From assembly GCF_016865255.1 (NCBI RefSeq), contig NZ_CP033381.1, positions 4,216,001 through 4,280,000 of the forward strand: a DNA stretch of 64,000 nt, written 5' to 3'. The number at the start of each line of letters is the position of its first letter. Positions within the stretch are counted from its first letter, which is position 1. The position numbers and the translations under genes were made by a program. The notes under the pieces were generated by a model. That model was not told the origin of the DNA, did no database searches, and saw only the letters and a program-made list of their open reading frames with translations. Source of the stretch: Methylomonas sp. LW13 (GTDB taxonomy: Bacteria; Pseudomonadota; Gammaproteobacteria; Methylococcales; Methylomonadaceae). Shown here piece by piece: positions 1-8,630 of the stretch.

Positions 1-42
1 CGCACTTCGCTAGTATCCGACGCACTTTCGTTCAAGGAGAAT

Positions 43-405
43 ATGCAGGTCGAGATCGACAAGTTGCATCAGCAAGCGTTCAAACCAACCCATCCCGGCA
101 GCGCTCTACTTCACGAGATTCAATACGAAGAGGCGTCCCTGGCTCAATTGATTCTTTTCGGCATCTCCAAGTGCACGACTGCCCCCAGACAGCAACTAGA
201 GCACCTCGGAAAATGGAAGGTTTCGACACGAACCAAACAGCAAGAACTTGTGGAGATTGAGAATCAGCGGTTGGCCTTGCGAGAGCAAACGGTCAGCGCC
301 TCGACGTTTTCTTGGATCCAGTTGAACCTCTGGCCCTACGTGCTCATAGCAGCCCTGTCGCTGAAGTTTGGTAAGGGGGTAGCAGCAGTTCGCAAAGCAA
401 GCTGA
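43..405 (+). CDS. Hypothetical small protein with one C-terminal membrane segment
   Basis: The 120-residue product is not recognised. It has a charged, partly helical N-terminal part with Glu/Gln-rich coiled-coil character around residues 60-85 and one hydrophobic segment near residues 97-112 followed by Lys/Arg, so it is probably a single-pass inner-membrane protein. An AGGAG sits just upstream of the ATG with only about 3 nt spacing. The stop codon is followed within one base by GCCTAAC and an imperfect palindrome, which resembles the end of an integron gene cassette. Nothing in its neighbours points to a function. It is a plausible real gene because of the RBS and the coherent membrane segment. 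Confidence 0.55.
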   Translation: MQVEIDKLHQQAFKPTHPGSALLHEIQYEEASLAQLILFGISKCTTAPRQQLEHLGKWKVSTRTKQQELVEIENQRLALREQTVSASTFSWIQLNLWPYVLIAALSLKFGKGVAAVRKAS

Positions 406-406
406 G

Positions 407-521
407 GCCTAACATGTTGGTCAAACGGTCCCGCCACGGCCAGGGCGCCTCGCCTCCGCGGGTCAGTTACCTCTACGCTAATCGTTCATTCAAAAATCCA
501 CCACGATAGACAGCGTTAGGT
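407..521 (+). repeat. attC-like imperfect palindrome after the first gene
   Basis: GCCTAAC at 407-413 follows the stop codon of the preceding gene and GTTAGGT lies at 515-521. Between them, 428-438 and 462-472 are nearly complementary (9 of 11 positions), and GTTACCTCTACGCTAAT at about 468-482 looks like a decayed right arm. The inverse-core, stem and core order is that of an attC recombination site, but the arms are degenerate and no integrase is visible. It could also be an unrelated hairpin or terminator. Confidence 0.3.
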
Positions 522-571
522 CGAAAACGTTATTCAGGAAGATCTGAGTCGTCGTATACCTGAAATGTTTG

Positions 572-2164
572 TCAGTAAAACACCCTAAACAAACGCTGAA
601 TCTGCCCAAACTCGTAGAGATAGGGCTGGGCCACGTCGCGGTTGGCGGCGACGACGATCAAGTCGTGGGAGAACACCGAGGTGTTGTACCAGTTGAAACT
701 ACCATCAATGACGATGTAATCGTCAATCACGCAATATTTGCTATGGATGGGCGAATACGGCACCGGCAAGTCGTCTTGGCCATAGACCAATCCCACTCGA
801 ATCCCAGCATCGCGCAGACGTTGCACGGCCGGTAACAGTGGTCGTGCCAATTCGTCGGCCATACTGCGCTCGACGCCGATTTTGCCTTGACGGGCCAAGT
901 GGCCGTTGAACAGCAGCTGCACATCAACACCACGGTCGCGGGCCTGGATCAAGGCGTTGACGACGCTATCGTGGTGATCGCCCAGCAAATCGCCGATCAA
1001 AAACAAACACAACTTCAAGGAGCGGCGCGCTCTATGAATTTCCGCCAATATCGCGTGATGCGGCCGGTAAACCCTGCCATTGGCCATGGTGTGGCGGCCA
1101 AAGGTGTATAGCAGATTGAACGGACTGAGCGGATCGACGCCATACTTTTGAATCACGCCGCCGCGCTGGCTCTGGAAGATGTTATCCAGCAAGCGGCACA
1201 CACCCTTGGAATGAAAACTCATCCCGGATTCCCAATTGGCCCACCAACGATCAAAGGTGATGTTAAACGAGCCGATAATGCAATCCTCGTCGTTGAAGAT
1301 CACGAACTTGGTGTGCATGTCCGGCTCGACTTCGATCAAGTGGTGTTTGGGCGTGCAAAACACCCCCACTAGTTCAATACCGGAGCGCTTCAAGCGCGCG
1401 TAATTCTGGCTATTGGTCAGCGTCATCTTCCGCCAATCGACAATGCATTGCACCCAAACACCCTGCTGGCTGGCATGAATCAAGTGATTAATAAAATCGC
1501 CGTCGTCTATGCAATCCACGCTGACTTTGATGGTGCATAAGCGGTCTGGCTGACTGTGTTTGGCCGCGATGACTTTATCGATATGATCGTGAATAAAACG
1601 CTTGGGGTGATACGGGTGAAATTGCTGGCCCTTGGTAAATTTGGGGGTCAGTTGCAGGGAATCGAAATGATGGTTGTACCAATCCACATCACTCTGCAAT
1701 TGACCTGGGTCCAGCTCATAACTGCGGAAATGGTTGGGCGTGGCCCAATGCTCGTTGATATGGCGCTGCTGCGGGTGGTTATCCCTTAACTGGTCGCCGT
1801 CCATGAAAATATACTCATGGCGCGAGGCGATGGAATGCTCACCCAAATGCACGATAAACGAGAACTTGATGCAGCTGATCTTGCCGAACTGCCCGGAATA
1901 CGGCATCACGTAAAAATCCCGCGTCGAGCGTTTGTGCTTGTCCCATTCCACGTCATAAGCATCGGTGTCGACGATATAGGTCTCGCAAATCGACTCCCGA
2001 TACACCTTCAGCACCACCTTCAAGTTAGCGGCTATGCCGTGCGACAGATGAAAGTCTATCTTGCCCCAGCGAACGTCGAAGGTTTCCCTGAAATCGTTAC
2101 CTCGTTGGAAACAACCGCCCAATTTGCCAAATACCGGTTTGGCGTAATGTTCTGCTACTTGCAT
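572..2164 (-). CDS. Phospholipase D-like domain protein, glycogen-cluster associated
   Basis: A 530-residue protein with two phospholipase D-type half-sites. The second is canonical (H474-x-K476-x4-D481, followed by GSFNWY). The first is HTKFVIFND at residues 284-292, where Asn sits at the usual Asp position and Asp follows it, then GSFN. The family cleaves or transfers phosphodiester bonds through a His nucleophile, with substrates from lipids to nucleic acids. The first 150 or so residues form a separate beta-rich-looking domain that I cannot name. No signal peptide is seen, so it is probably cytoplasmic. It is the last gene of a leftward run with a CBM21-EEP phosphoesterase and a GH57 branching enzyme, which hints at a role linked to glycogen or its granule. 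Substrate is unknown. Confidence 0.8.
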   Translation of the reverse strand: MQVAEHYAKPVFGKLGGCFQRGNDFRETFDVRWGKIDFHLSHGIAANLKVVLKVYRESICETYIVDTDAYDVEWDKHKRSTRDFYVMPYSGQFGKISCIKFSFIVHLGEHSIASRHEYIFMDGDQLRDNHPQQRHINEHWATPNHFRSYELDPGQLQSDVDWYNHHFDSLQLTPKFTKGQQFHPYHPKRFIHDHIDKVIAAKHSQPDRLCTIKVSVDCIDDGDFINHLIHASQQGVWVQCIVDWRKMTLTNSQNYARLKRSGIELVGVFCTPKHHLIEVEPDMHTKFVIFNDEDCIIGSFNITFDRWWANWESGMSFHSKGVCRLLDNIFQSQRGGVIQKYGVDPLSPFNLLYTFGRHTMANGRVYRPHHAILAEIHRARRSLKLCLFLIGDLLGDHHDSVVNALIQARDRGVDVQLLFNGHLARQGKIGVERSMADELARPLLPAVQRLRDAGIRVGLVYGQDDLPVPYSPIHSKYCVIDDYIVIDGSFNWYNTSVFSHDLIVVAANRDVAQPYLYEFGQIQRLFRVFY

Positions 2165-2230
2165 ATGGTGCTGCCTAATTAAACAAGCTTTATCTTAATT
2201 GTAAAATCGCCTACGGGGACCTCAAAACAT

Positions 2231-2336
2231 TAAAAACCTCCTTCTCCCTCAGGGAGAAGCTTGGGATGAGGGGATTAAAATCCATTGTTTACATCCCTCA
2301 CCCCAGCCCTCTCCCTGAGGGAAGGGGATTTTTAGA
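2231..2336. repeat. Intergenic inverted repeat of the CCCTCACCC/CCCTCTCCC type
   Basis: Two roughly 40 bp arms, at about 2234-2273 and 2292-2334, are largely complementary (CTCCCTCAGGGAGA-like core, then GGGATGAGGGGA against CATCCCTCACCCC). A loop rich in A/T separates them. The element lies between two genes of the same strand. A shorter relative occurs at 60920-60982. It looks like a miniature palindromic element common in gammaproteobacterial intergenic spaces; an RNA-processing or terminator role is possible. Confidence 0.6.
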
Positions 2337-2358
2337 GGTTGCCCCTTTGCAATTCAGT

Positions 2359-3855
2359 TTATAGCGGCTCAAAGGTTAACAGATAGCCGCAATGATCCGA
2401 TACCGGCCCGTAATCCTGCTCGGTGAACACGGTTCGCGCCGAGCTGGCCCGCAAGCCGCTATTCCTGTCCATGAAAATGTAATCGATTCGATAATCGTCG
2501 GCCAGATAATCCCGCCAATGCGCATCGTTAACCCGAAAAATTTGTTCGAACAACGCCGGGGCGTTGGCGGCGAGATATTGATCTTCGTATTGATGGCCGT
2601 CGACCACCAGTTGATAGCCCGTCGAACCGGCGGCGATATTGAAATCACCGCATAGCAAGGTGGCATCCACCTCGGCGCTGCGTTTATCGTTCGCCCACGC
2701 GGATAGTCGTTGAAATTGTTGCTGGAAACCGTCTTCCCACCAACTTAAATGCGCGGAAAACACATCGACGGTACCGACATACGGCACCTTGATCCGCGCC
2801 GATACCACTTTGCGGGAATGAATGCTATAGGCATCGTGGCTATCGGATACGTAGCGGGCTTCTTGCTCTATAAAGGGATAGCGGCTAAGAATGGCCACGC
2901 CCTCGCGGAATTTGTCGAACCCCAGGTGCGACCAATCCGTGTACAGATGAAACGGTTGCGGCAAGCGCTGGTTGATGATATTAGCAGAATTGGACGGCCA
3001 ATCGCCGCGCCCGTCATTCCAATACTCGGCCACTTCCTGCAGGCAAACCACATCCGCGCCCAACTCGTCGATAGCGTTAGCAATTTGCCAAAATTTCCGG
3101 TCTTGGTCTTCCTCTTGGTAACAGTGCAGATTCAAAATCAACAGCCGTAGCGGCGTGCGGCTTAGCGCGTAATTTTGCCCGGCATTGTTATCCCACAGCC
3201 GTTGCTGCTTGTTTTCACAGCAGATGCTGTATTGCAAACGAAAAGCGTCCCCTACCCTGATCCGCCCGTTCCACACTTGCGCAAGATGCAAGCCGGCATA
3301 GAGGGCTTTATGGGCAGACTTCCTTTGCGCCTGGCGGCGGCAGCTGGTGGTGTGACTGTGTTGCCAATCGTCGATAGTCCAATGGATCGTGACATGGTCT
3401 ATTTCCAGCGCAGCGTCCACCGCCAGTTTGACCGGCACGGAATGTTGCCCGTCCTGAAGTTGTTCGGCGTGGCTCAATTGCAGCATGGCCGCGGCACTGG
3501 TCAATCTAGCCCCACTACCCGCGCCGCTAAAATAGTCGCCACCTTCGTTGTTGTCCCAATATTCGCTGCCGGCTGCTTGCAGACGCAAAGCAAAACGAAT
3601 ATCGCCGGGTATGTCGGCATGCGGCTGCGGCGGAAATAGGATGTCGGCCTGCCAATACTCCTGCCTGTCTTCCGCCTTACGGTTGAATAAGGCCGGCAAA
3701 ACATGCCAGACGCCATCTTCGCCGGCCCAGAGCACGTCAACTTGCTTGTGATAATCCAGGTCGGCCACCCGCATCAAAAACTGCAAGGATTGCTGACAGG
3801 CGGCGGCTTTGCCGGTGACGTTATTGGCTACATACAACAATTGGATGTTATCCAT
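2359..3855 (-). CDS. EEP-family phosphoesterase with two CBM21-like starch-binding modules
   Basis: A 498-residue protein. Residues about 236-498 form an endonuclease/exonuclease/phosphatase (EEP) domain: LLILNLHCYQ at the start, LQE with the metal-binding Glu near 274, CGDFN near 405, and a terminal SDHCG. The first 235 residues carry two copies of a WDNNxGxxY motif (W100-Y108 and W221-Y229), each ending a roughly 110-residue beta-rich stretch. This is the hallmark of CBM21-type starch/glycogen-binding modules. The fusion suggests a Mg-dependent phosphoesterase docked on glycogen, for example removing phosphate or acting on a lipid or sugar phosphate there. That is inference, since EEP enzymes include DNases, sphingomyelinases and inositol phosphatases. 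It is co-oriented with the GH57 branching enzyme 48 bp upstream. No signal peptide is seen. Confidence 0.8.
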   Translation of the reverse strand: MDNIQLLYVANNVTGKAAACQQSLQFLMRVADLDYHKQVDVLWAGEDGVWHVLPALFNRKAEDRQEYWQADILFPPQPHADIPGDIRFALRLQAAGSEYWDNNEGGDYFSGAGSGARLTSAAAMLQLSHAEQLQDGQHSVPVKLAVDAALEIDHVTIHWTIDDWQHSHTTSCRRQAQRKSAHKALYAGLHLAQVWNGRIRVGDAFRLQYSICCENKQQRLWDNNAGQNYALSRTPLRLLILNLHCYQEEDQDRKFWQIANAIDELGADVVCLQEVAEYWNDGRGDWPSNSANIINQRLPQPFHLYTDWSHLGFDKFREGVAILSRYPFIEQEARYVSDSHDAYSIHSRKVVSARIKVPYVGTVDVFSAHLSWWEDGFQQQFQRLSAWANDKRSAEVDATLLCGDFNIAAGSTGYQLVVDGHQYEDQYLAANAPALFEQIFRVNDAHWRDYLADDYRIDYIFMDRNSGLRASSARTVFTEQDYGPVSDHCGYLLTFEPL

Positions 3856-3903
3856 AGCTCCCCCTGGAGGTTGGGTTAAGCAGTGCCCAAAACGGGCCTT
3901 TGT

Positions 3904-5493
3904 CTAGGCGGCATAATGGCGAAAATCGATGTCAGGAAAAATATCGTCCATGATTTCCAGCGCGGTCAGGTAGCGTTCATCGATACGGTTTTTGCGAATC
4001 GCATCGTGCAGATAATTAAAACGAGCCAAATGGTCGGTGATGCGTTTGCGCGCATAATCGATAGTGGTACCGGCCTTCATGATAAACGGCCAATCCGAAG
4101 ACTGCGCCAGCAACAATGACCGGGCAGCCTGATTTAACGCCCGTTGTTGTAAATCACTCACAGTAAAACCGCGTAAATCGTTGGCCAGCTTTTCCATTTC
4201 GGCGGCGGCCTTGTGTAACAGGGGATAAATCCAGTCATTGCTTTCGTTCAGCCAATAACTGGAATAACCGTGTTCGCCCCAACTGGAAGCGGCCGGCGTA
4301 GCCTGCACATGCTGCAACGGCAATTGCAAATAATCGCCGCAACTGACGGTCTGGATACCGTTTTCGCTGCTCGCCGCCAAGCGTAACACTTGTTCAAGCC
4401 ATAAAGGCCCTTCGAACCACCAATGTCCGAATAGTTCAGCATCGTAAGGCGCGACGATAAGCGGCGCTTGCGGCATTTCCGCAGTCAGCGCGTCAATTTG
4501 CTGCTGACGGCGCACGATAAAATCCTCGGCATGTTGGCGCGCCTTCTGCTTGGCCCGCTCCGGTTGGTACACCTGCTTGGTTTGCTTGGCGCCGGTAATC
4601 CGGTAGTACTTGATGCCGGTGTTGATCCGGGTTTCGCCGTCCAGAATATAAGGCGCGATATATTCCAAGGGCAAGTCAAAGCCGATGTCGCGATAATACT
4701 CGCGATAATCCCCATCCCCCGGATAGCCTTCCTCGGCGCTCCACACCTGCCGCGACGAAGCCGGATCGCGGCCGAACGCCGCCACGCCATTGCCGCAATC
4801 CAACGGCGCATACACACCATGGCGCGGCGGTTGGTCGGCATCCATGACTGCATGGCTATCGACGAAAAAATAAGTGATGCCTTCGGCTTTTAGCGCCTGT
4901 TCCAGGCCCGGATAGTAACCGCATTCCGGCAACCAAAATCCGCTGGGTGCAAAGCCGAATTGGCTCTTAAAACTGGCGATACCCACGCCGATTTGATTAC
5001 GCACCGACACCGGACTGACATTTAACAAGGGTAAAAAGCCATGGGTGGCTGCGGTGGTAATCAACTCCAGGCAGCCCGCGCTGTGATGCCGTTGAAACTC
5101 CGTCAGCAAATCGCATTCATAGCGGTGCTGGTAGCGATGCAAGGCGTCCTGAAACCACTGCATATACATCTGCGCCAGCGGCTCGAACTGCGGTAGCCCG
5201 CGCGTGCGCTCCAACTCCCGCTCCGCCAGTTCCAGCCGGCCTTGCAGATAATGCAGATAACGGTTTTGCAGCAAGGGATCGCGCAACATCGTCATCAACG
5301 TCGGCGACAAGGACAAGGTCAGCCGGTACGGCACTTGATCGACATGCAAACGTTCCAGCATCGCCAACAAGGGCAAATAGCATTCGGTAATGGCTTCGAA
5401 CAACCAGTTTTCTTCAAAAAAACTGTCGTGTTCGGGATGATGCACATAGGGCAAATGGGCATGCAAAACGATGCTGAGATAGCCTTTGTTCAT
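3904..5493 (-). CDS. GH57-family 1,4-alpha-glucan branching enzyme
   Basis: A 529-residue protein of glycoside hydrolase family 57 with the DUF1957-type C-terminus. Visible family motifs are HAHLPYV at residues 11-17, GFWLPECGYYPG with the predicted nucleophile Glu190, and APYDAELFGHWW with the predicted acid Asp351. Length matches the roughly 520-560 residue bacterial branching enzymes. It should transfer alpha-1,4-glucan segments to make alpha-1,6 branches during glycogen synthesis in the cytoplasm. The DUF4912-type gene lies upstream with only about 7 bp between stop and start, so the two are very likely co-transcribed. The debranching enzyme GlgX is divergent just beyond. Some GH57 relatives are amylases or 4-alpha-glucanotransferases, but the C-terminal domain favours branching activity. 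Confidence 0.88.
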   Translation of the reverse strand: MNKGYLSIVLHAHLPYVHHPEHDSFFEENWLFEAITECYLPLLAMLERLHVDQVPYRLTLSLSPTLMTMLRDPLLQNRYLHYLQGRLELAERELERTRGLPQFEPLAQMYMQWFQDALHRYQHRYECDLLTEFQRHHSAGCLELITTAATHGFLPLLNVSPVSVRNQIGVGIASFKSQFGFAPSGFWLPECGYYPGLEQALKAEGITYFFVDSHAVMDADQPPRHGVYAPLDCGNGVAAFGRDPASSRQVWSAEEGYPGDGDYREYYRDIGFDLPLEYIAPYILDGETRINTGIKYYRITGAKQTKQVYQPERAKQKARQHAEDFIVRRQQQIDALTAEMPQAPLIVAPYDAELFGHWWFEGPLWLEQVLRLAASSENGIQTVSCGDYLQLPLQHVQATPAASSWGEHGYSSYWLNESNDWIYPLLHKAAAEMEKLANDLRGFTVSDLQQRALNQAARSLLLAQSSDWPFIMKAGTTIDYARKRITDHLARFNYLHDAIRKNRIDERYLTALEIMDDIFPDIDFRHYAA

Positions 5494-5500
5494 CGCGGAA

Positions 5501-6193
5501 TTAGTTTTGTTGGCCGGACGCGGTTACGGCAAGCGCCGAAGACGCCTGGGAAGGCAGCATTATAAACTGCGCCATCGCCGGCGACAGCCTTTCCGTCATC
5601 GGCGACACTTGCGGCGCGACTGCGGCAGCCTGCGAATACGCCAAGGGATTGAATTCCTGCTGAGCATTGAGCCGACCAATCGCCACCTGATAAATCCCGG
5701 CGATGCAGGTGTCGCCGCTGGGCAGCGTAATCTGCTGTTGGCTGCGTTCGGCGGCAACCGGCACATCGAACCAGGTTTTGGCCGATTCAGCCGGCAACGG
5801 GACCGCTTCGGGCGGCGCAGGATGACTGTATACGCGCAAGGTCAAAGGCTGGACATCTGCCGGTGGCTCGGTAAGCGGCACAGACGCCTGAGCGGCTTCA
5901 TCCAGCTGCCAATAGACATGAATATGTTCCGGATCGACCGGCAACGCCACCAGCTTGGCGCTTTCAGCTTGGGCGGCAGCGCGTTGCTGGGGTGGGGCAA
6001 ATTCGCGATTAATCTGCTGACTAATGCTTAACAACTCTTGCGGCGAGAAGCCAGTACTCGTTAACCGCGCCGCGCCGGCTCTAAACCGGCGCGGGGCAAA
6101 ACCCCGGCTAATCTCCAGACTGATAGCCCGCATTTCCTCCGCAGAAAGCGGCATGCGGACTTGAGACGGTGAGGAGGAAAAGGCCATCGGCAA
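5501..6193 (-). CDS. DUF4912-type protein with a duplicated N-terminal motif
   Basis: A 230-residue protein. Residues about 85-185 match the DUF4912 pattern (PVDPEHIHVYWQLDE, then a beta-rich stretch ending in AGIYQVAIGRL), a domain often found next to GH57 branching enzymes. The N-terminus holds two copies of a roughly 20-residue motif: residues 16-34 (LSAEEMRAISLEISRGFAP) and 49-67 (FSPQELLSISQQINREFAP). The last 40 residues are Ala/Gln/Ser-rich. No signal peptide or membrane segment is seen. It is the first gene of the leftward glycogen operon and may be a regulator or scaffold of branching. The function of the family is not established to my knowledge. Confidence 0.7.
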   Translation of the reverse strand: MPMAFSSSPSQVRMPLSAEEMRAISLEISRGFAPRRFRAGAARLTSTGFSPQELLSISQQINREFAPPQQRAAAQAESAKLVALPVDPEHIHVYWQLDEAAQASVPLTEPPADVQPLTLRVYSHPAPPEAVPLPAESAKTWFDVPVAAERSQQQITLPSGDTCIAGIYQVAIGRLNAQQEFNPLAYSQAAAVAPQVSPMTERLSPAMAQFIMLPSQASSALAVTASGQQN

Positions 6194-6371
6194 TGTTAAC
6201 GGGTCGGGTGACTAGGTTTTATCCTGTGGGTAGCGGACACTCCGCGACGTATCGCCGCAGCGACCAGGCTTTATAGACTCTAACCGTTGTCGATTATTTA
6301 CGCAAGGCGTAGGCCCGCAGCCCTTATATGCAGTAAAATCAGGACTAATTCACAGTTTCTCGGTAAAGGGC

Positions 6372-8570
6372 ATGCACAAACCATACAGTTTAAAGTCAGG
6401 GAGTCCCTATCCTCACGGCGCCCGGGTCAGCGAGGGCGGCGTCAACTTCTCCATCTCCAGCCGCCACGCGACGGACGTGGAACTGCTGTTATTTGCCGAA
6501 TCCGACAGCATAAAACCTTTACAAGTCATACCCTTACAAAAAGAGAAAAACCATACGTTTTTCTCCTGGCACGTGTTTGTCGAAGAACTGCCGGTCGGCA
6601 CCTGGTATGCGTGGCGCATCGACGGCCCCGCCAACACGCGCGAATCGGGCTTGCGGTTTGATCGCGAAAAATTATTGCTGGACCCTTGGGCGCGCGCAAT
6701 CAGCGACAAATTATGGAACCGCGCCGCCGCCTGCAAGCCCGGTGATAATAGCCAACATGCCATGCGCGCGGTGGTGGTAGATGACCGTTACGACTGGGAA
6801 GGCGACACACCGCTGGCTATTCGCAGCGAAAAAGCCATTATTTACGAATTGCATGTCGGCGGCTTTACCCGTCACACCTCCGCCAAGGTTAAACACCCCG
6901 GCACCTTTATCGGCCTGATCGAAAAAATCCCTTACCTGAAAAAGCTGGGCATTACCCATGTCGAACTGCTGCCTATCATGGCCTTCGACGAGCAAGACGT
7001 GCCGCCGCATACCGCCGATCTGGGCTTGAAAAACTATTGGGGCTACAGCACGCACAGCTTCTTTAGCCCGCATCCCGGATACTGCGTCACGCCGGAACAA
7101 GGCACGCATATCCGCGAATTCCGCGATCTGGTGAAAGCCTTGCACAAGGCCGGCATCGGCGTGATCATGGACGTGGTGTTCAATCACACCTCCGAAGCCG
7201 GCGCCGACGGTCCGGTGATCAATTTCAAAGGCATTACCGGCAACAGCTTTTATTTGACCGACAAGCACGACAAACGCATCTTTCACGACTATACCGGCTG
7301 CGGCAACACCGTGAACGCCAACCACCCGCTGGTCACCAACTTCATCATCAGCTGCCTGGAATACTGGGTGCGGGAAATGCATGTGGATGGCTTTAGATTC
7401 GACCTGGCCAGCGCGTTGGCGCGCGGCGAAGACGGCAGCGTACTGCAGGATCCGCCGCTGGTCTGGGGCATAGAACTATCCGAACAACTGGCCAAAACCA
7501 AGCTAATTGCGGAGGCCTGGGATGCCTCGGGACTATACCAAGTCGGCAACTTTCCCGGCTACCGCTGGGGCGAATGGAACGGCCGCTACCGCGACGTAAT
7601 TCGCCGCTTCCTGCGCGGCGACACCGGCATCATCGCCGAAGTGGCCACCCGAATTTGCGGCAGTAGCGATCTCTATCAACATCAGCACCGCTTGCCGATC
7701 AGCGGCATTAACTTTGTCACCTGCCACGACGGTTTTACGTTAAAAGACTTGTTCAGCTACAACGAAAAACACAATACCGCCAACGGCGAAAACAATCGAG
7801 ACGGTTGCAGTAATAATCTCAGCAGCAACTGCGGCGTGGAAGGCCCAACCCCCGACCCGGCCATAGTCAAACTGCGGCGGCAACAGGTGAAAAACGCCTT
7901 TACGGTTTTGCTGCTTAGCCATGGCGTACCGATGTTGCTGGCTGGCGACGAATTTCTGCACACCCAGCAAGGCAATAACAACTGTTATTGTCAGGATAAC
8001 GAATTGAGCTGGCTGAATTGGGATAAAGCCAAGGACAATGCCGACGTGCTGCACTTTGTGCAGCAGATGATCCGTTTGCGCAAACGCCATCCGGCCTTGA
8101 TGCGCCGAAACTTCCTCACCGGCCGAAAAATGGAAGATAAGGATATGGCCGACATCAGCTGGCATGGCCTGGAAGTAGATCAACCGCCGCGTTGGGACGA
8201 CCCGAACACGCGGATTCTGGCCTTTACGCTGGCGGCATTAGGCAAAGATGAACCCGACCTGCACGCAATAATGAACATGTCCGACAGCAAACACAACCTG
8301 CAGCTACCGGAGGTTGAGGGCAAGAGCTGGTGTCTGGCCGTGGATACCGCGCAAACATCGCCCAAAGACATTATCGAGCCGGCCGAGCAAAAAGCACTGA
8401 GCAGACCCTGGTATACCGTGGAGCCGCACTCCATTGTGGTGTTTGAAAACACCCATCAAACCGGTATCGATGGAGGCGATAGCGTGGCCAAACGGTCCGC
8501 CAGTTTTTTCAGCAAATTGACCGGCATCAAGTTGCTCGACCAGCCGGCGACGGAAATACCGACAAGTTAA
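6372..8570 (+). CDS. glgX: Glycogen debranching enzyme GlgX
   Basis: A 732-residue GH13 isoamylase-type protein. It begins with an E-set/CBM48 module (about residues 8-110, SPYPHGARVSEGGVNFSIS). The catalytic barrel follows with all signature regions: DVVFNHTSE, DGFRFDLASAL with the nucleophile Asp, LIAEAWD with the acid Glu, and VTCHDGF with His-Asp. A C-terminal beta domain completes it. It removes alpha-1,6-linked branches from phosphorylase-limit dextrin during glycogen breakdown in the cytoplasm. It is transcribed divergently from the DUF4912/GH57 operon, so synthesis and breakdown genes share the intergenic space 6194-6371. The C-terminal 40 residues past the barrel are a little longer than in typical GlgX. 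Confidence 0.93.
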   Translation: MHKPYSLKSGSPYPHGARVSEGGVNFSISSRHATDVELLLFAESDSIKPLQVIPLQKEKNHTFFSWHVFVEELPVGTWYAWRIDGPANTRESGLRFDREKLLLDPWARAISDKLWNRAAACKPGDNSQHAMRAVVVDDRYDWEGDTPLAIRSEKAIIYELHVGGFTRHTSAKVKHPGTFIGLIEKIPYLKKLGITHVELLPIMAFDEQDVPPHTADLGLKNYWGYSTHSFFSPHPGYCVTPEQGTHIREFRDLVKALHKAGIGVIMDVVFNHTSEAGADGPVINFKGITGNSFYLTDKHDKRIFHDYTGCGNTVNANHPLVTNFIISCLEYWVREMHVDGFRFDLASALARGEDGSVLQDPPLVWGIELSEQLAKTKLIAEAWDASGLYQVGNFPGYRWGEWNGRYRDVIRRFLRGDTGIIAEVATRICGSSDLYQHQHRLPISGINFVTCHDGFTLKDLFSYNEKHNTANGENNRDGCSNNLSSNCGVEGPTPDPAIVKLRRQQVKNAFTVLLLSHGVPMLLAGDEFLHTQQGNNNCYCQDNELSWLNWDKAKDNADVLHFVQQMIRLRKRHPALMRRNFLTGRKMEDKDMADISWHGLEVDQPPRWDDPNTRILAFTLAALGKDEPDLHAIMNMSDSKHNLQLPEVEGKSWCLAVDTAQTSPKDIIEPAEQKALSRPWYTVEPHSIVVFENTHQTGIDGGDSVAKRSASFFSKLTGIKLLDQPATEIPTS

Positions 8571-8581
8571 TGAAACAGCCT

Positions 8582-8615
8582 GTTGTCAGGGTACGCTATG
8601 GTGCGCCCTGACAAC
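8582..8615. terminator. Hairpin between convergent genes
   Basis: GTTGTCAGGG at 8582-8591 and CCCTGACAAC at 8606-8615 are perfect 10 bp inverted arms around a 14 nt loop. The hairpin lies between the convergent ends of glgX and the small membrane protein gene, where a bidirectional terminator is expected. There is no clear T-run on either side, so rho-independent function is not certain. Confidence 0.5.
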
Positions 8616-8630
8616 AAGCTGCCAAAATCA

